From CANMIH01 sp049116335 (GTDB lineage: Bacteria > Pseudomonadota > Alphaproteobacteria > Rhodobacterales > Rhodobacteraceae), in assembly GCA_049116335.1 (NCBI GenBank), contig JAGDYZ010000016.1, positions 186,001 through 250,000 on the forward strand: a DNA stretch of 64,000 bases, read 5' to 3'. Position numbers and translations under genes: made by a program. The notes beneath the pieces were generated by a model that searched no databases, had not been told where the DNA came from, and saw only the letters and a list, made by a program, of their open reading frames with translations. Of the stretch, positions 10,321-18,478 are shown one piece after another (position 1 is the first letter of the stretch; every line of letters starts with the position of its first letter).

Positions 10321-12273
10321 GTGAAAATTTCGACGATACTTGACCACATTGATAGTGGGCATATGGCGCTGCCAGAGTTCCAGCGCGGCTATGTGTGGAA
10401 CCGTGATCAAGTCCGAGGTCTCTTCGACTCAATGTACCGACGTCATCCGGTCGGGGGGCTGCTTGTATGGGCAACCGAAGCGAAGACGGCGGCTCATCGT
10501 GGCGATGGCCCTATCGCTGCAGGTATCGTTAAGTTGTTGCTGGATGGGCAGCAGCGGATGACGTCGCTTTATGGGGTTGTGAGGGGGCATCCGCCGGAAT
10601 TTTTCGACGGCAATCCCCAAGCATTCACCGGGCTTCGTTTCCACCTCGGAACGGAAACCTTCGCTTTCTACCAGCCAATTAAGATGCAGGACGATCCGCT
10701 TTGGATCGATGTTACGGCCTTGATGCAGGCTGGCACTGCTGGCCTTGGCAGTTTTGTTGCGAAGCTCTCCGCAGACCCCGAACAGGTCGCAAACGTTGGT
10801 GACTTTGTGGGCCGATTGAGCAAGCTGCTCAGCATAACTGACATCGACTTGCACATCGAAGAGGTCACCGGTGCTGATAAGACGCTCGACATCGTCGTCG
10901 ACATATTCAATCGCGTAAACAGTGGTGGTACCAAACTTTCGAAGGGCGATCTCGCCCTTGCCAAGATCTGCGCCGAATGGCCCGACGCCCGCGACACCAT
11001 GAAAGCGAAGATCAAGGACTGGTCGGACGCAGGATACCATTTCAACATCGACTGGTTGTTGCGGTCGGTGAACACCATTCTCACGGGCGAAGCGAAGTTC
11101 AGCTATCTTCACGACAAGGACGCGATCGACATTCAGGACGGCCTGAAACGATCCTCAAAGCATATCGACACATCGTTGAATTTGATTGCTGGACGCCTCG
11201 GCCTCGACCACGATCAAGTGTTCTTCGGCCGTTTCGGCGTTCCAGTGATGGTCCGGTATATGGATAAGAAGAACGGCGGCCTAGACGCCAAGGAACGCGA
11301 CAAACTGCTGTTCTGGTTTGCGCAGGCTGGTATGTGGGGCCGCTTTTCAGGCTCGACCGAAACGGTCATAGACCAAGATCTAGCCGCGCTCGAAGGACCT
11401 AATGGCGGACTGGACGCGCTCATAGAACAGCTGCGCCTGTGGCATGGTGGCCTGAGAGTTGAAGCGGGTCATTTCACTGGCTGGAGTCTCGGAGCCCGGT
11501 TCTACCCCGTCCTCTACATGCTTACGCGCATGGGAGAGGCCTCCGACTGGGGAACGGGCTTGCCGCTCAAGGCAAACATGCTGGGCAAAATGAGCCGTCT
11601 CGAAGTCCACCACATCTTCCCCAAGGCTCAACTTTACAAGCGGGAGTATCGTCGTCCTGAAGTGAATGCCTTGGCGAATTTCTGCTTCCTGACCAAAGAC
11701 ACCAACCTGAATATCAGTGATCGGCTGCCCGAGGACTACTTTCCCGAGGTAGAGGCGAAACACCCCGGTGCGCTAGCGTCACAATGGATCCCAATGGACC
11801 CCGCACTCTGGAAGATCGAACGCTATCTCGACTTCCTAGAAGCACGAAAAAACCTGCTGGCCGCCGAAGCAAACAAGCGCTTCGAAGAGCTTCTGCATGG
11901 CGACACGCAATGGCTAGCCACAGGGACGACAGCTCCCGCGGCGTCTACTTCCGGACCAATAGGTGGCATTACCAGCGAAGCCGAAGAACAGGAGTTGGAA
12001 ATCCTGAATCAGTGGGTGGAAGACCAAGGCCTTCCGCGTGGGCTGGTCGCCTTTGACTATGCAGATCCTGAAACTGGAGCGCAAAAGGCGGTCTTTGACT
12101 TAGCTTGGCCAGAAGGCCTCCAGCCCGGATTGACGGGACCCGTTGTCGTACTGCTGAACGAGACTGCGGAAGTTCTGGCTTTGGCTAGCTCGGCTGGGTT
12201 CCGGTGCTTCACCGCAGCGGCTGAGTTCAAAGCATACGTTAAGACTGAGATCTTAAACTCAGAAGCTGCCTAG
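10321..12273 (+). CDS. GmrSD-like DUF262 / HNH nuclease-family protein
   Basis: 650 residues starting at GTG with GGAG 8 bases upstream. The N-terminal half is DUF262 (ParB/Srx-fold NTPase of GmrS type), with FQRGYVW near residue 21 and the diagnostic DGQQRMT at about 75. A C-terminal HNH (DUF1524-like) core has HHIFPK at 430-435 and a downstream N-rich segment, as in GmrD. GmrSD enzymes are nucleotide-dependent endonucleases, often against modified phage DNA. After about residue 545 a linker leads to an extra tail (GLP, then FDLAW, then ASSAGF) that weakly resembles the tail of the operon's first protein. It is the last gene of the operon; only 68 bp separate it from the convergent phage gene. 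Confidence 0.85.
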   Translation: MKISTILDHIDSGHMALPEFQRGYVWNRDQVRGLFDSMYRRHPVGGLLVWATEAKTAAHRGDGPIAAGIVKLLLDGQQRMTSLYGVVRGHPPEFFDGNPQAFTGLRFHLGTETFAFYQPIKMQDDPLWIDVTALMQAGTAGLGSFVAKLSADPEQVANVGDFVGRLSKLLSITDIDLHIEEVTGADKTLDIVVDIFNRVNSGGTKLSKGDLALAKICAEWPDARDTMKAKIKDWSDAGYHFNIDWLLRSVNTILTGEAKFSYLHDKDAIDIQDGLKRSSKHIDTSLNLIAGRLGLDHDQVFFGRFGVPVMVRYMDKKNGGLDAKERDKLLFWFAQAGMWGRFSGSTETVIDQDLAALEGPNGGLDALIEQLRLWHGGLRVEAGHFTGWSLGARFYPVLYMLTRMGEASDWGTGLPLKANMLGKMSRLEVHHIFPKAQLYKREYRRPEVNALANFCFLTKDTNLNISDRLPEDYFPEVEAKHPGALASQWIPMDPALWKIERYLDFLEARKNLLAAEANKRFEELLHGDTQWLATGTTAPAASTSGPIGGITSEAEEQELEILNQWVEDQGLPRGLVAFDYADPETGAQKAVFDLAWPEGLQPGLTGPVVVLLNETAEVLALASSAGFRCFTAAAEFKAYVKTEILNSEAA

Positions 12274-12341
12274 GCAGAAATACATCGGAGGCGAAGCGTC
12301 CAGTCCCGGCTTCGGGTGTGCCTGAAAACAGCTCGCCCCGA

Positions 12342-13043
12342 TCACGAAGACGGCGAGCCGCCGCCTCCAGCATCCGGCGTTGAACTGCCATTCTCGGCCA
12401 CGACCCAAACCCCAAACGCTCCACTTTCGTCGCTAACCCTGCGCTCAATCCTTGCCGCTCGCTCAGCAGCTTCAATCGCATCCAAGACCTTCGCCTGCGC
12501 GGCGTCAAACTTAGCGGCCTCCGCCGCGCTGTCGGTCCGGTGGTTCAGCCCAGTGGTACTGTCATGCCAGACGAAGGCGTCAAAGCCCGCGAGATCATCA
12601 CGCGCTGGATCCACCACTTCCCAGGTTTCAGCACCGCTTTCACCAAACCGCACCCCGTTGATCACCCGCGCCGCGGCATGATCGCTGCGCGATTCAGCGT
12701 AACGACGCCGATCATGATCGCGCGCAGCCTCCAGCGTCTCATGCAACTGCCCGTCTGCTGTGCGGAAGAGGTCCTCTTCGATATGATCGCCAAAATACAT
12801 GATGGCCTCAGGGCGTTTGCGCAGCTCGTAGCACCACTCCAGCCAGCCCTGGGCTGTGTCATGACCCGGATCGCCACTTTGGGCCGCCTCAATCTGAAGC
12901 TGATCCATCATACCAAGCATCACCTCATAACCTTGGGCGTAATCAAACTCGGTCACACCGGCCTGCTCAAACACGCGCTCAAGCACAGCATAGGCACCAT
13001 CACAGACGCCCATATCTTTGAAGAATTGTAGCGACGTTTTCAT
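12342..13043 (-). CDS. Phage hypothetical protein, end of fibre cluster
   Basis: 233 residues from ATG 13043, which overlaps the previous stop as ATGA; a longer frame upstream reads through the fibre gene and is not used. The protein is acidic and mostly soluble-looking, with an alanine-rich helical segment (about residues 180-215) and a glycine/serine tail. No domain is recognised. Position as the last gene after two glycine-rich fibre genes suggests a fibre chaperone, adhesin partner or tail accessory protein, but this is only context. Confidence 0.65.
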   Translation of the reverse strand: MKTSLQFFKDMGVCDGAYAVLERVFEQAGVTEFDYAQGYEVMLGMMDQLQIEAAQSGDPGHDTAQGWLEWCYELRKRPEAIMYFGDHIEEDLFRTADGQLHETLEAARDHDRRRYAESRSDHAAARVINGVRFGESGAETWEVVDPARDDLAGFDAFVWHDSTTGLNHRTDSAAEAAKFDAAQAKVLDAIEAAERAARIERRVSDESGAFGVWVVAENGSSTPDAGGGGSPSS

Positions 13044-13525
13044 CCGATTGCTCCATATGCCCGATTTGACCCGCCAAGCCAGGTCACTGCATGCCCGTTT
13101 GTTTTGATGGCTTTGCCACCGGCGGCTCCAAGATTGCCACCTTTTTGAACAGTAAAGTCCGGCAGGGACTGCGTTCCAGAGCCACCTGCTGCGCCCCATC
13201 CCCCACCGCCGCCAGACGTCGGTGTCACTGGTGCTGTCGTGCCATCATTGGCATTGACTGAAAAATACACCGCAAACGCATCACCCTTACCGGATTGTCC
13301 CGGCCCGCCACCCGGCGCTGCAAACACTGTATCGAATGCGGAGCCATAAGGTGGGGATGGTCGATAGTCCGGCTGACCTAGCGCCACGTTGGCAGTTGCA
13401 TCAAACCGGGTCGCGCTCAGGATGAGTTCCCCAACACTGCCGCCCGTCCCCGGCAGAATGCGCCCGCCACCCTGACCCGATATGCCGCCAATTTTGAGCG
13501 GACCTCCACCACTGCCACTGCCCAT
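13040..13525 (-). CDS. Glycine-rich tail fibre protein, distal part
   Basis: 161 residues with many GGG runs and an ending (KAIKTNGHAVTWL, then YGAIG) typical of the C-terminus of glycine-rich phage adhesins. A strong AGGAGG lies 7 bases before the ATG, just beyond the stop of the preceding glycine-rich gene. The two may be halves of an ancestral single fibre protein now made as two chains. Likely located at the tail tip and involved in receptor contact. Confidence 0.65.
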   Translation of the reverse strand: MGSGSGGGPLKIGGISGQGGGRILPGTGGSVGELILSATRFDATANVALGQPDYRPSPPYGSAFDTVFAAPGGGPGQSGKGDAFAVYFSVNANDGTTAPVTPTSGGGGGWGAAGGSGTQSLPDFTVQKGGNLGAAGGKAIKTNGHAVTWLGGSNRAYGAIG

Positions 13526-13536
13526 GTTGCATCCTC

Positions 13537-14316
13537 CTAAATACCGCCGCCTGCTGTGGCTCCTGCACCGCCCGCGCCACCGGCGCCGCCATGGCTCGGG
13601 ATGGTTGCGCCGGCCCAGTTGTTCGAATTTGTGGCCACTGATCCCGGCTGGCCGATTGCACCACCCGAACCAAAGGCGCCCATAACAAGGCTTGATGTAT
13701 TGCCATAAGGCATAGGCCCACCGCGGCCACCACCCGCACCGCCGCCACCGGGGCTGTGCACAGCAGTGCTCAGGATCGCGATGGGGCTACCAGTTGCCGC
13801 AGCACCGCCACCCCCGCCGCCGCCAATATACCCTATGGCATTATCAATGGTGATTGGGCCGGTCAGGCCCATCGCCGGGCCACCCGACGTGGGTGCGACG
13901 TAGCTCGTGCGGTCCGTCAACTGGTAGCCACCGTCGCCACCTTTGCCCATGATAAAGCCACGATTGACCAGCGTCAGCCCGCCGGGGAAGGCCCCGCCCA
14001 TGTCGAGCGCCGGGATCGTAGTGTTGTCCGACCAGATGTAGATGCCGGCGGCCACCGTCACCTCGACCTTGCTCGTGCCATCCCAGCCCTGCGCTTGCAG
14101 GTATGTGTGCAGGTTCAGCTCCTGTTGATGGCTGGTGATCGTGTGGGTGAACTGGGCCGATTTGCCACGCAAGTTGCCGAGCCCGATGGCACCACTGGCC
14201 ACGCCCGCCAGCCCGCGCACCGTCGCGTCGCCCAGTGAGATCGTGGCGCCCGCCGAACGGCCGAGCTCAGTGTTCACTTGGCTGAGCAAGAGCGGTCCTG
14301 TCGATGGAAGCGCCAT
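13537..14316 (-). CDS. Glycine-rich tail fibre protein, proximal part
   Basis: 259 residues. The N-terminus (LLLSQVNTELG, then GLRG-type turns in the first 50 residues) is of a kind common at the start of phage fibre proteins. The rest becomes a glycine-rich domain with GGGGGGG, GGGGAGGG and GGAGGAGA runs, which in T-even-type adhesins form polyglycine helices that present receptor-binding loops. It ends at a TAG 11 bases before the next glycine-rich gene. Probable structural fibre/adhesin; the receptor is unknown. Confidence 0.7.
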   Translation of the reverse strand: MALPSTGPLLLSQVNTELGRSAGATISLGDATVRGLAGVASGAIGLGNLRGKSAQFTHTITSHQQELNLHTYLQAQGWDGTSKVEVTVAAGIYIWSDNTTIPALDMGGAFPGGLTLVNRGFIMGKGGDGGYQLTDRTSYVAPTSGGPAMGLTGPITIDNAIGYIGGGGGGGAAATGSPIAILSTAVHSPGGGGAGGGRGGPMPYGNTSSLVMGAFGSGGAIGQPGSVATNSNNWAGATIPSHGGAGGAGGAGATAGGGI

Positions 14317-14319
14317 GAT

Positions 14320-14610
14320 TTACGGGCTCCCAAAGGCGGTGACATCGCCCAGCACCGTCAAATTGCCGGAGCCGTCCAGCGTCATCACGTCGGTGCCGTT
14401 GTAGCGGAAGGTCAGGCTTGATCCCGCAGCATGCGCGGTAAACGCACCCCATCGGGCGCCGACCTCAACGATCTCTTCGCTGCCATCGGCGCGTTTCAGG
14501 AACAGTTTGCCGTCCCGGGTATTGACCGCCAACTCGCCCAGATCCAGCTGCGCTGTGGTTGGCACCTTTGTGGCAATGGCGGATCGTTTCATACGGATTG
14601 TACTGGCCAT
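14320..14610 (-). CDS. Small phage tail fibre-associated protein
   Basis: 96 residues. It begins with a short basic stretch (IRMKRS) and has LDLGELAVNTRDGKLFLKR, a beta-hairpin motif seen at the N-termini of phage fibre subunits that list their attributes in this way. The C-terminal part (DVMTLDGSGNLTVLGDVTAFG) is a fibre-type beta repeat. It sits between two fibre genes with 3 bp to the next start. Probably a fibre connector or short fibre. Confidence 0.65.
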   Translation of the reverse strand: MASTIRMKRSAIATKVPTTAQLDLGELAVNTRDGKLFLKRADGSEEIVEVGARWGAFTAHAAGSSLTFRYNGTDVMTLDGSGNLTVLGDVTAFGSP

Positions 14611-14671
14611 GGGACCTCCTGCGGTTCAGCCTCATGTGAGGGACGGATGACTTGGAACGCAAAGCACTGGC

Positions 14672-15787
14672 TTAGAACGTGCCGCCATCAAGTGCGATGC
14701 CGGTGATGCTCCCGCCTGTGATGGCCACCGCACTGGCCGCTTGGACAGCTAGCGAGCCGAGGCCGAGGTTTGACCTAGCCGTGCCCTTATTGGGCAGGTC
14801 TGCGAGGTTGGAACTTGCGGCCAATTTGCCTGCAAGCCCATTGGTGACCGTGGTAGCAAAGTTGGGATCGTCGCCCAAGGCAGCGGCCAATTCGTTCAAG
14901 GTGTTCAGCGCGCCGGGGGCTGCATCAATCAGTGCGGCGATGGCGGCCTGGACAAAGGCGGTGCTCGCGATCTGGGATGTATTGGTGCCGCTGGATGCCG
15001 TTGGTGCGCTTGGCGTGCCGGTTAAGGCAGGCGAGGCAAGTCCGGCTTTCGCGTCAAGCGCAGCATGTAAGCCGCTGACTTGCGAGATTGTGTGGCTGTG
15101 CGCAGCTGGGGCAAAACTTGACGGTTTTCCGGTGACACCTGCCCAGGGCACACTGTCTGCCACCTCAGCCGCGTCCACTTTACCATCGTTGTCGCTGTCA
15201 TAGGCAGACTTGAGCATGTCCCCCGCGCCAAAGCCTGCCAGCGCCGATTGTACAAAGGCCGTCGTGGCCAGCTGGGTTGTATTGGTGCCGCCGGTGGCCG
15301 TCGGTGCTGTGGGGGTGCCGGTGAGTGCTGGTGAAGTCAGGGGCGCTCTTGCGCTCAACGCCGACTGCAACCCCGTGACATCGGCAATGCCGTGACTGTG
15401 CCCATCGGCAGCTTTTCCATCAAGCGCCACCTGCAACCCGCTCACTTCCGAGATCGCATGACCGTGGGTGGCGGCCGCTTTGCCCGCAAGTCCTGCATCG
15501 AACTGCGACTTGCGCACAAGATCGGTGCTACTGCTGGCATCCTGGCTCGACTTGGGCACACTCGAGAAGGTCTTTGCCCCACCAATCGTCTGGCTGCCGA
15601 CCCGGGCGACAAAACCACCTGCACCTGCCAGAGGCACAATAGCAGTGGCATTGCCGCCGCCATCATCGCCTTTGCCGATATAGAGCGTGTCATCGACCTC
15701 ATTGTGGGCGACCTCGCCGGATTTAAGCGCAGCGGGTGCTCCGGCATTGCCGGCCTGGCGGCGTTTGAACTGGATCGTATTGGCCAT
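14672..15787 (-). CDS. Phage tail fibre protein with internal repeats
   Basis: 371 residues. The N-terminus MANTIQFKRR and SGEVAHNEVDDTLYIGKGD are typical of fibre attachment segments. It then contains two near-identical blocks of about 35 residues (SPALTGTPTAPTA...TTAFVQSAL and SPALTGTPSAPTA...STAFVQAAI) separated by histidine-containing AAHSHTISQVSGL-type turns, which also recur. A DSDNDGKVDAAE segment looks like a calcium-binding loop. These features match long side-fibre shafts. The start overlaps the stop of the collagen-like gene as TGATG, so the two are translationally coupled. Confidence 0.8.
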   Translation of the reverse strand: MANTIQFKRRQAGNAGAPAALKSGEVAHNEVDDTLYIGKGDDGGGNATAIVPLAGAGGFVARVGSQTIGGAKTFSSVPKSSQDASSSTDLVRKSQFDAGLAGKAAATHGHAISEVSGLQVALDGKAADGHSHGIADVTGLQSALSARAPLTSPALTGTPTAPTATGGTNTTQLATTAFVQSALAGFGAGDMLKSAYDSDNDGKVDAAEVADSVPWAGVTGKPSSFAPAAHSHTISQVSGLHAALDAKAGLASPALTGTPSAPTASSGTNTSQIASTAFVQAAIAALIDAAPGALNTLNELAAALGDDPNFATTVTNGLAGKLAASSNLADLPNKGTARSNLGLGSLAVQAASAVAITGGSITGIALDGGTF

Positions 15788-15993
15788 CAGAAGAAGCCTC
15801 CGTTGATTGGGGTGTTGGTGGGCAGGACCGTAATTCCGGGCGCGCCCTGATCGCCTTTGTCACCGGGTGGTCCGGTCTTGCCCTCCGGGCCAGGCTGGCC
15901 GCCAAGGCGGATGCGCAAGGGCCCAGTGACCACCCGGACTTTGATAGGGGCGGTGATCGTGATGGGTCCGGTTTGAGGCGTTGCGCCACTCAT
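15787..15993 (-). CDS. Small collagen-like phage protein
   Basis: 68 residues. A beta-rich first half is followed by seven successive Gly-X-Y triplets (GQPGPEGKTGPPGDKGDQGAP) in the middle of the chain, the hallmark of phage collagen-like fibre segments, and a short tail. Coupled to the following fibre gene by a TGATG overlap. Probably trimerises as a short fibre neck or spike. Confidence 0.75.
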   Translation of the reverse strand: MSGATPQTGPITITAPIKVRVVTGPLRIRLGGQPGPEGKTGPPGDKGDQGAPGITVLPTNTPINGGFF

Positions 15994-16343
15994 GGGGCAA
16001 GCCCGCGCGTGACCGGCAGGATGACCGGCAGTTCCAGCAAGAACCCCAGATGCAGATCAGGCGCGAGATCGGTGCGCACGAGGTCAACCACCACACGCCC
16101 GGGCACGAGGTCAGCGGTTTGGTCCGGGCGTAACGCCAGTTCCAGCACGGTGTCGCTGACCCGCAGGATCCCCTGATCGGCGCTGGTGAGCGTGGCCAAG
16201 ACTTCCGTCGCATTTGACCGCTCACGGATTTGCCCCGCATAAAGGGCACCCTCAACAAAGACTGGCGCCTCGGCCTCAATCTGCAGCCGCCACGCGTAGC
16301 CAATGAGCACGGCCGGGCCCTCCGTCACAGTGGTTGTTGTCAT
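15990..16343 (-). CDS. Phage tail-tip hypothetical protein
   Basis: 117 residues from ATG 16343; a longer upstream frame runs through the + strand YecA gene and is rejected. The sequence is beta-rich (IGYAWRLQIEAEAPVFVEG, then DTVLELALRPDQT) with no membrane segment or signal peptide. ATGA overlap with the collagen-like gene downstream. Its place before the fibre genes suggests a baseplate or fibre-linking role; the family is not recognised. Confidence 0.65.
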   Translation of the reverse strand: MTTTTVTEGPAVLIGYAWRLQIEAEAPVFVEGALYAGQIRERSNATEVLATLTSADQGILRVSDTVLELALRPDQTADLVPGRVVVDLVRTDLAPDLHLGFLLELPVILPVTRGLAP

Positions 16344-16430
16344 ATTTTGCTCCAAAAGCCGGGATTGCGCCGGATTGCGGCCTGGCAGACGCAAGGATAG
16401 AAAACCCCCGGAAATGCCGGGAGAATTCAC

Positions 16431-17114
16431 ATGGGACAATCCGATCAAGACCTCGATCACCTCAATGGGCTGCTGCATGCGCTGCCCATGGAGAACATGC
16501 CCATGACGCTGAGCGAGCTTGATGGCTATGTGACCGGCGTTCTTGCCTGCCCAGAAATGATTCCGCCATCGGAATGGTTGCCCCACGTCTGGGGAGAGAC
16601 CGGCGAGGCCGCATTTGCTGACCAGCAGTCGGCCGAAGAAACAATCGGTGCCGTCATGGCCCATTACAATTCCGTTGCCGACGCGATCACACGCAGGCTC
16701 CGGGTTGAACCTATCTACGAGATTGATCCCAACAGCGACGAGACGATGTGGGAGCCCTGGATCGATGGCTTCACCCGCGCGATGGGCCTCAGACCGGATG
16801 CGTGGTCAAACCTGCTCGACGCCGCCGATGAAGAAACCCAGGCCACGCTGATTTTCATGATGGCGCTGCAGGATATCTATACTGGGAAGAGCAAGTTTAC
16901 GGATGAGGAGATCGACGAGATTGACCTTGAGGCGCCTGATCTGATCCCGAATTGCGTCACGACGATCCTCCACCAGTCTCGCCCCGAACTCGCCGGACAG
17001 GCTCCGGCCAACCTCCCAGGGCAGCCGTTTCAAGCAGGACTACGACCCGGCCGAAACGATCCATGTACCTGCGGGTCGGGCCGTAAATATAAACAATGTT
17101 GCGGCCGCAACTGA
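16431..17114 (+). CDS. YecA/UPF0149-family protein with C-terminal SEC-C motif
   Basis: 227 residues, read against the surrounding phage genes. The N-terminal two thirds match the YecA/YgfB helical fold (LDHLNGLLHAL, then LDGYVTGVLACPEMI). The last 20 residues are a SEC-C zinc motif (NDPCTCGSGRKYKQCCGR) as in SecA tails. Such proteins bind zinc and partner proteins; the exact function is unknown. GGGAG lies 7 bases before the ATG, within a small inverted repeat (CCCGG/CCGGG). Its opposite direction and own upstream gap mark it as a moron, possibly expressed from the lysogen. Confidence 0.85.
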   Translation: MGQSDQDLDHLNGLLHALPMENMPMTLSELDGYVTGVLACPEMIPPSEWLPHVWGETGEAAFADQQSAEETIGAVMAHYNSVADAITRRLRVEPIYEIDPNSDETMWEPWIDGFTRAMGLRPDAWSNLLDAADEETQATLIFMMALQDIYTGKSKFTDEEIDEIDLEAPDLIPNCVTTILHQSRPELAGQAPANLPGQPFQAGLRPGRNDPCTCGSGRKYKQCCGRN

Positions 17115-17130
17115 ACGCCATCGATCAATT

Positions 17131-17334
17131 TCATGGCCGCCACCCGCACAGCCGTGCACCAACCTCGTTATGCGCGACGATCTGGGCCAGCGTCGGATCA
17201 CTCAGGACATCCTGACGCGATGGTCGTATAGGCTCTGCCCAATCGCAATCGTCCCGCAAGCCCCGTGGGTCAATCGCGCATCCAGCGGTGAGCACGGCGC
17301 TCAAGATCAGCGCGGTCAGTGTTTTGCAGGTCAT
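17131..17334 (-). CDS. Outer-membrane spanin (Rz1-like lipoprotein)
   Basis: 67 residues with a lipoprotein signal: hydrophobic core then LTAGC, cysteine 19 being the predicted lipidation site. Its first 65 bases overlap the end of the upstream membrane-anchored gene in another frame, the classical arrangement of Rz/Rz1 two-component spanins, which fuse inner and outer membranes at the last step of lysis. The start at ATG 17334 is chosen because the signal peptide begins there. Sequence is unlike known Rz1 in detail, so the call rests on architecture. Confidence 0.7.
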   Translation of the reverse strand: MTCKTLTALILSAVLTAGCAIDPRGLRDDCDWAEPIRPSRQDVLSDPTLAQIVAHNEVGARLCGWRP

Positions 17335-17527
17335 GGCGGATGTCCTTTGAGGTTTGCATGGATCTGAGGCGCGCATCGGCGCGGCGGATGGCCAATTCGG
17401 CCTCGGCTGCTTGGCGCCCCTGGCGGAAGGCGATCCAAAGGGCAACAATCACAGCCAAAGCGATGGCTCCGTAAAGAACAGCCCGCCTGCCAAGACCCGT
17501 GAGGAAAGCATGGGCAACGCCCATCAT
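17270..17527 (-). CDS. Inner-membrane spanin (Rz-like)
   Basis: 85 residues with one N-terminal membrane helix (about residues 15-34, VLYGAIALAVIVALWIAF) followed by a charged helical periplasmic segment (QGRQAAEAELAIRRADARL) likely to form a coiled coil. ATG 17527 overlaps the endolysin stop (ATGATG). It partners with the overlapping lipoprotein gene. An Rz-like function is inferred from topology and gene order. Confidence 0.7.
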   Translation of the reverse strand: MMGVAHAFLTGLGRRAVLYGAIALAVIVALWIAFRQGRQAAEAELAIRRADARLRSMQTSKDIRHDLQNTDRADLERRAHRWMRD

Positions 17528-18456
17528 GGCGTGCGCCCTGTCTGGTGATCGTCGATCCGTGCGGACCGTGCCTTCAGCGCATAGACAATGACACCGACAA
17601 ACATCGCCATCCCGATCCATGGCAAGACCATGGCCAGCCAGGCCTCCAGACCTGCGAGCGCAAAGAGCCGGGACGCTGTCTCCCGGGCCTGTTCAGCCTC
17701 ATTCAATGCTGGTGCGATCTGAGAAGTGATGGACCCTACGGCCCCCAGAACCCCGAGCCCGATCTGCGCATTGGCCGCTGTCACGATGCGGCTGTCCTGT
17801 GGCGCGCCTGTAGCACGTTCCGGCGCAACCATTCGCCGCGACGCCACGGCCAATGCTTCCTCCAGCGCCACATCAAGGATTGGAACCAGCGGCAGCGCAT
17901 GATCGTCGCGGAACGCGAGGATCGCCGCGCGCGTGCGTGGACCGATCACCCCGTCGATGTTGCCAACCTCGTGATATCCAAGCTTCTTCAAGCGGGTCTG
18001 CACGGCCTTCACGGATAGAGCCGATGATGGCGCCACATTCCCAGCCCGCCGGATACCCAAGAGCTTTGAGACGGGATAGCGTTTCACATTCACCGCATCA
18101 GACTGATTGCCGCCAAGGCCCCAGACCCATGCCCCCTCAATGCGATCGATGAAGAACACATGTCCCTGCCAGCTCGAAGACCCCCGCGGGATCACCCCGA
18201 TGTCACCGGGCTGCGCGTCTGCGACTTCCACTGGCACGCCCCAGTCGAGATAAGACCGCGCTGTCAGCTTGCGCGTCGAGCGAATGCCAGCCTTCTCCAG
18301 ACAATGACCGACGAAGGCGGCGCACCACGCCACAGAGTCATGCTCCACCCAATCGTGACCGACCGAGGCGTACATCTCCATGACGGTGGGGTTATTCGCG
18401 GGGCCCGGGCCCTCGGTGGTGCCGATATACCCGCGGGCAATCTCAAAAGGTGTCAT
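17524..18456 (-). CDS. Phage endolysin: CHAP/NlpC-type peptidase, peptidoglycan-binding domain, C-terminal membrane helix
   Basis: 310 residues from ATG 18456, which has GGAGAG 5 bases upstream. Residues 1-140 are a TIGR02594-like cysteine peptidase (SVAWCAAFVGHCL with the catalytic Cys, then PGDIGVIPRG and GHVFFID with the His). Residues about 150-205 are a peptidoglycan-binding repeat (VQTRLKKLGY, then GVIGPRTRAAILAF). Near the C-terminus is a hydrophobic helix (AWLAMVLPWIGMAMFVGVIV). It degrades host peptidoglycan at lysis. The membrane tail is unusual for a simple soluble endolysin and may hold it at the inner membrane until the holin acts. Confidence 0.8.
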   Translation of the reverse strand: MTPFEIARGYIGTTEGPGPANNPTVMEMYASVGHDWVEHDSVAWCAAFVGHCLEKAGIRSTRKLTARSYLDWGVPVEVADAQPGDIGVIPRGSSSWQGHVFFIDRIEGAWVWGLGGNQSDAVNVKRYPVSKLLGIRRAGNVAPSSALSVKAVQTRLKKLGYHEVGNIDGVIGPRTRAAILAFRDDHALPLVPILDVALEEALAVASRRMVAPERATGAPQDSRIVTAANAQIGLGVLGAVGSITSQIAPALNEAEQARETASRLFALAGLEAWLAMVLPWIGMAMFVGVIVYALKARSARIDDHQTGRTP

Positions 18457-18478
18457 GATGCTCTCCCATGCAAATGGA

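Noticed and set aside
12342..13199. Longer form of the last phage gene starting at 13199
   Set aside because: The extra 52 residues overlap the glycine-rich gene and look like shadow sequence; ATGA at 13043 fits the local pattern.
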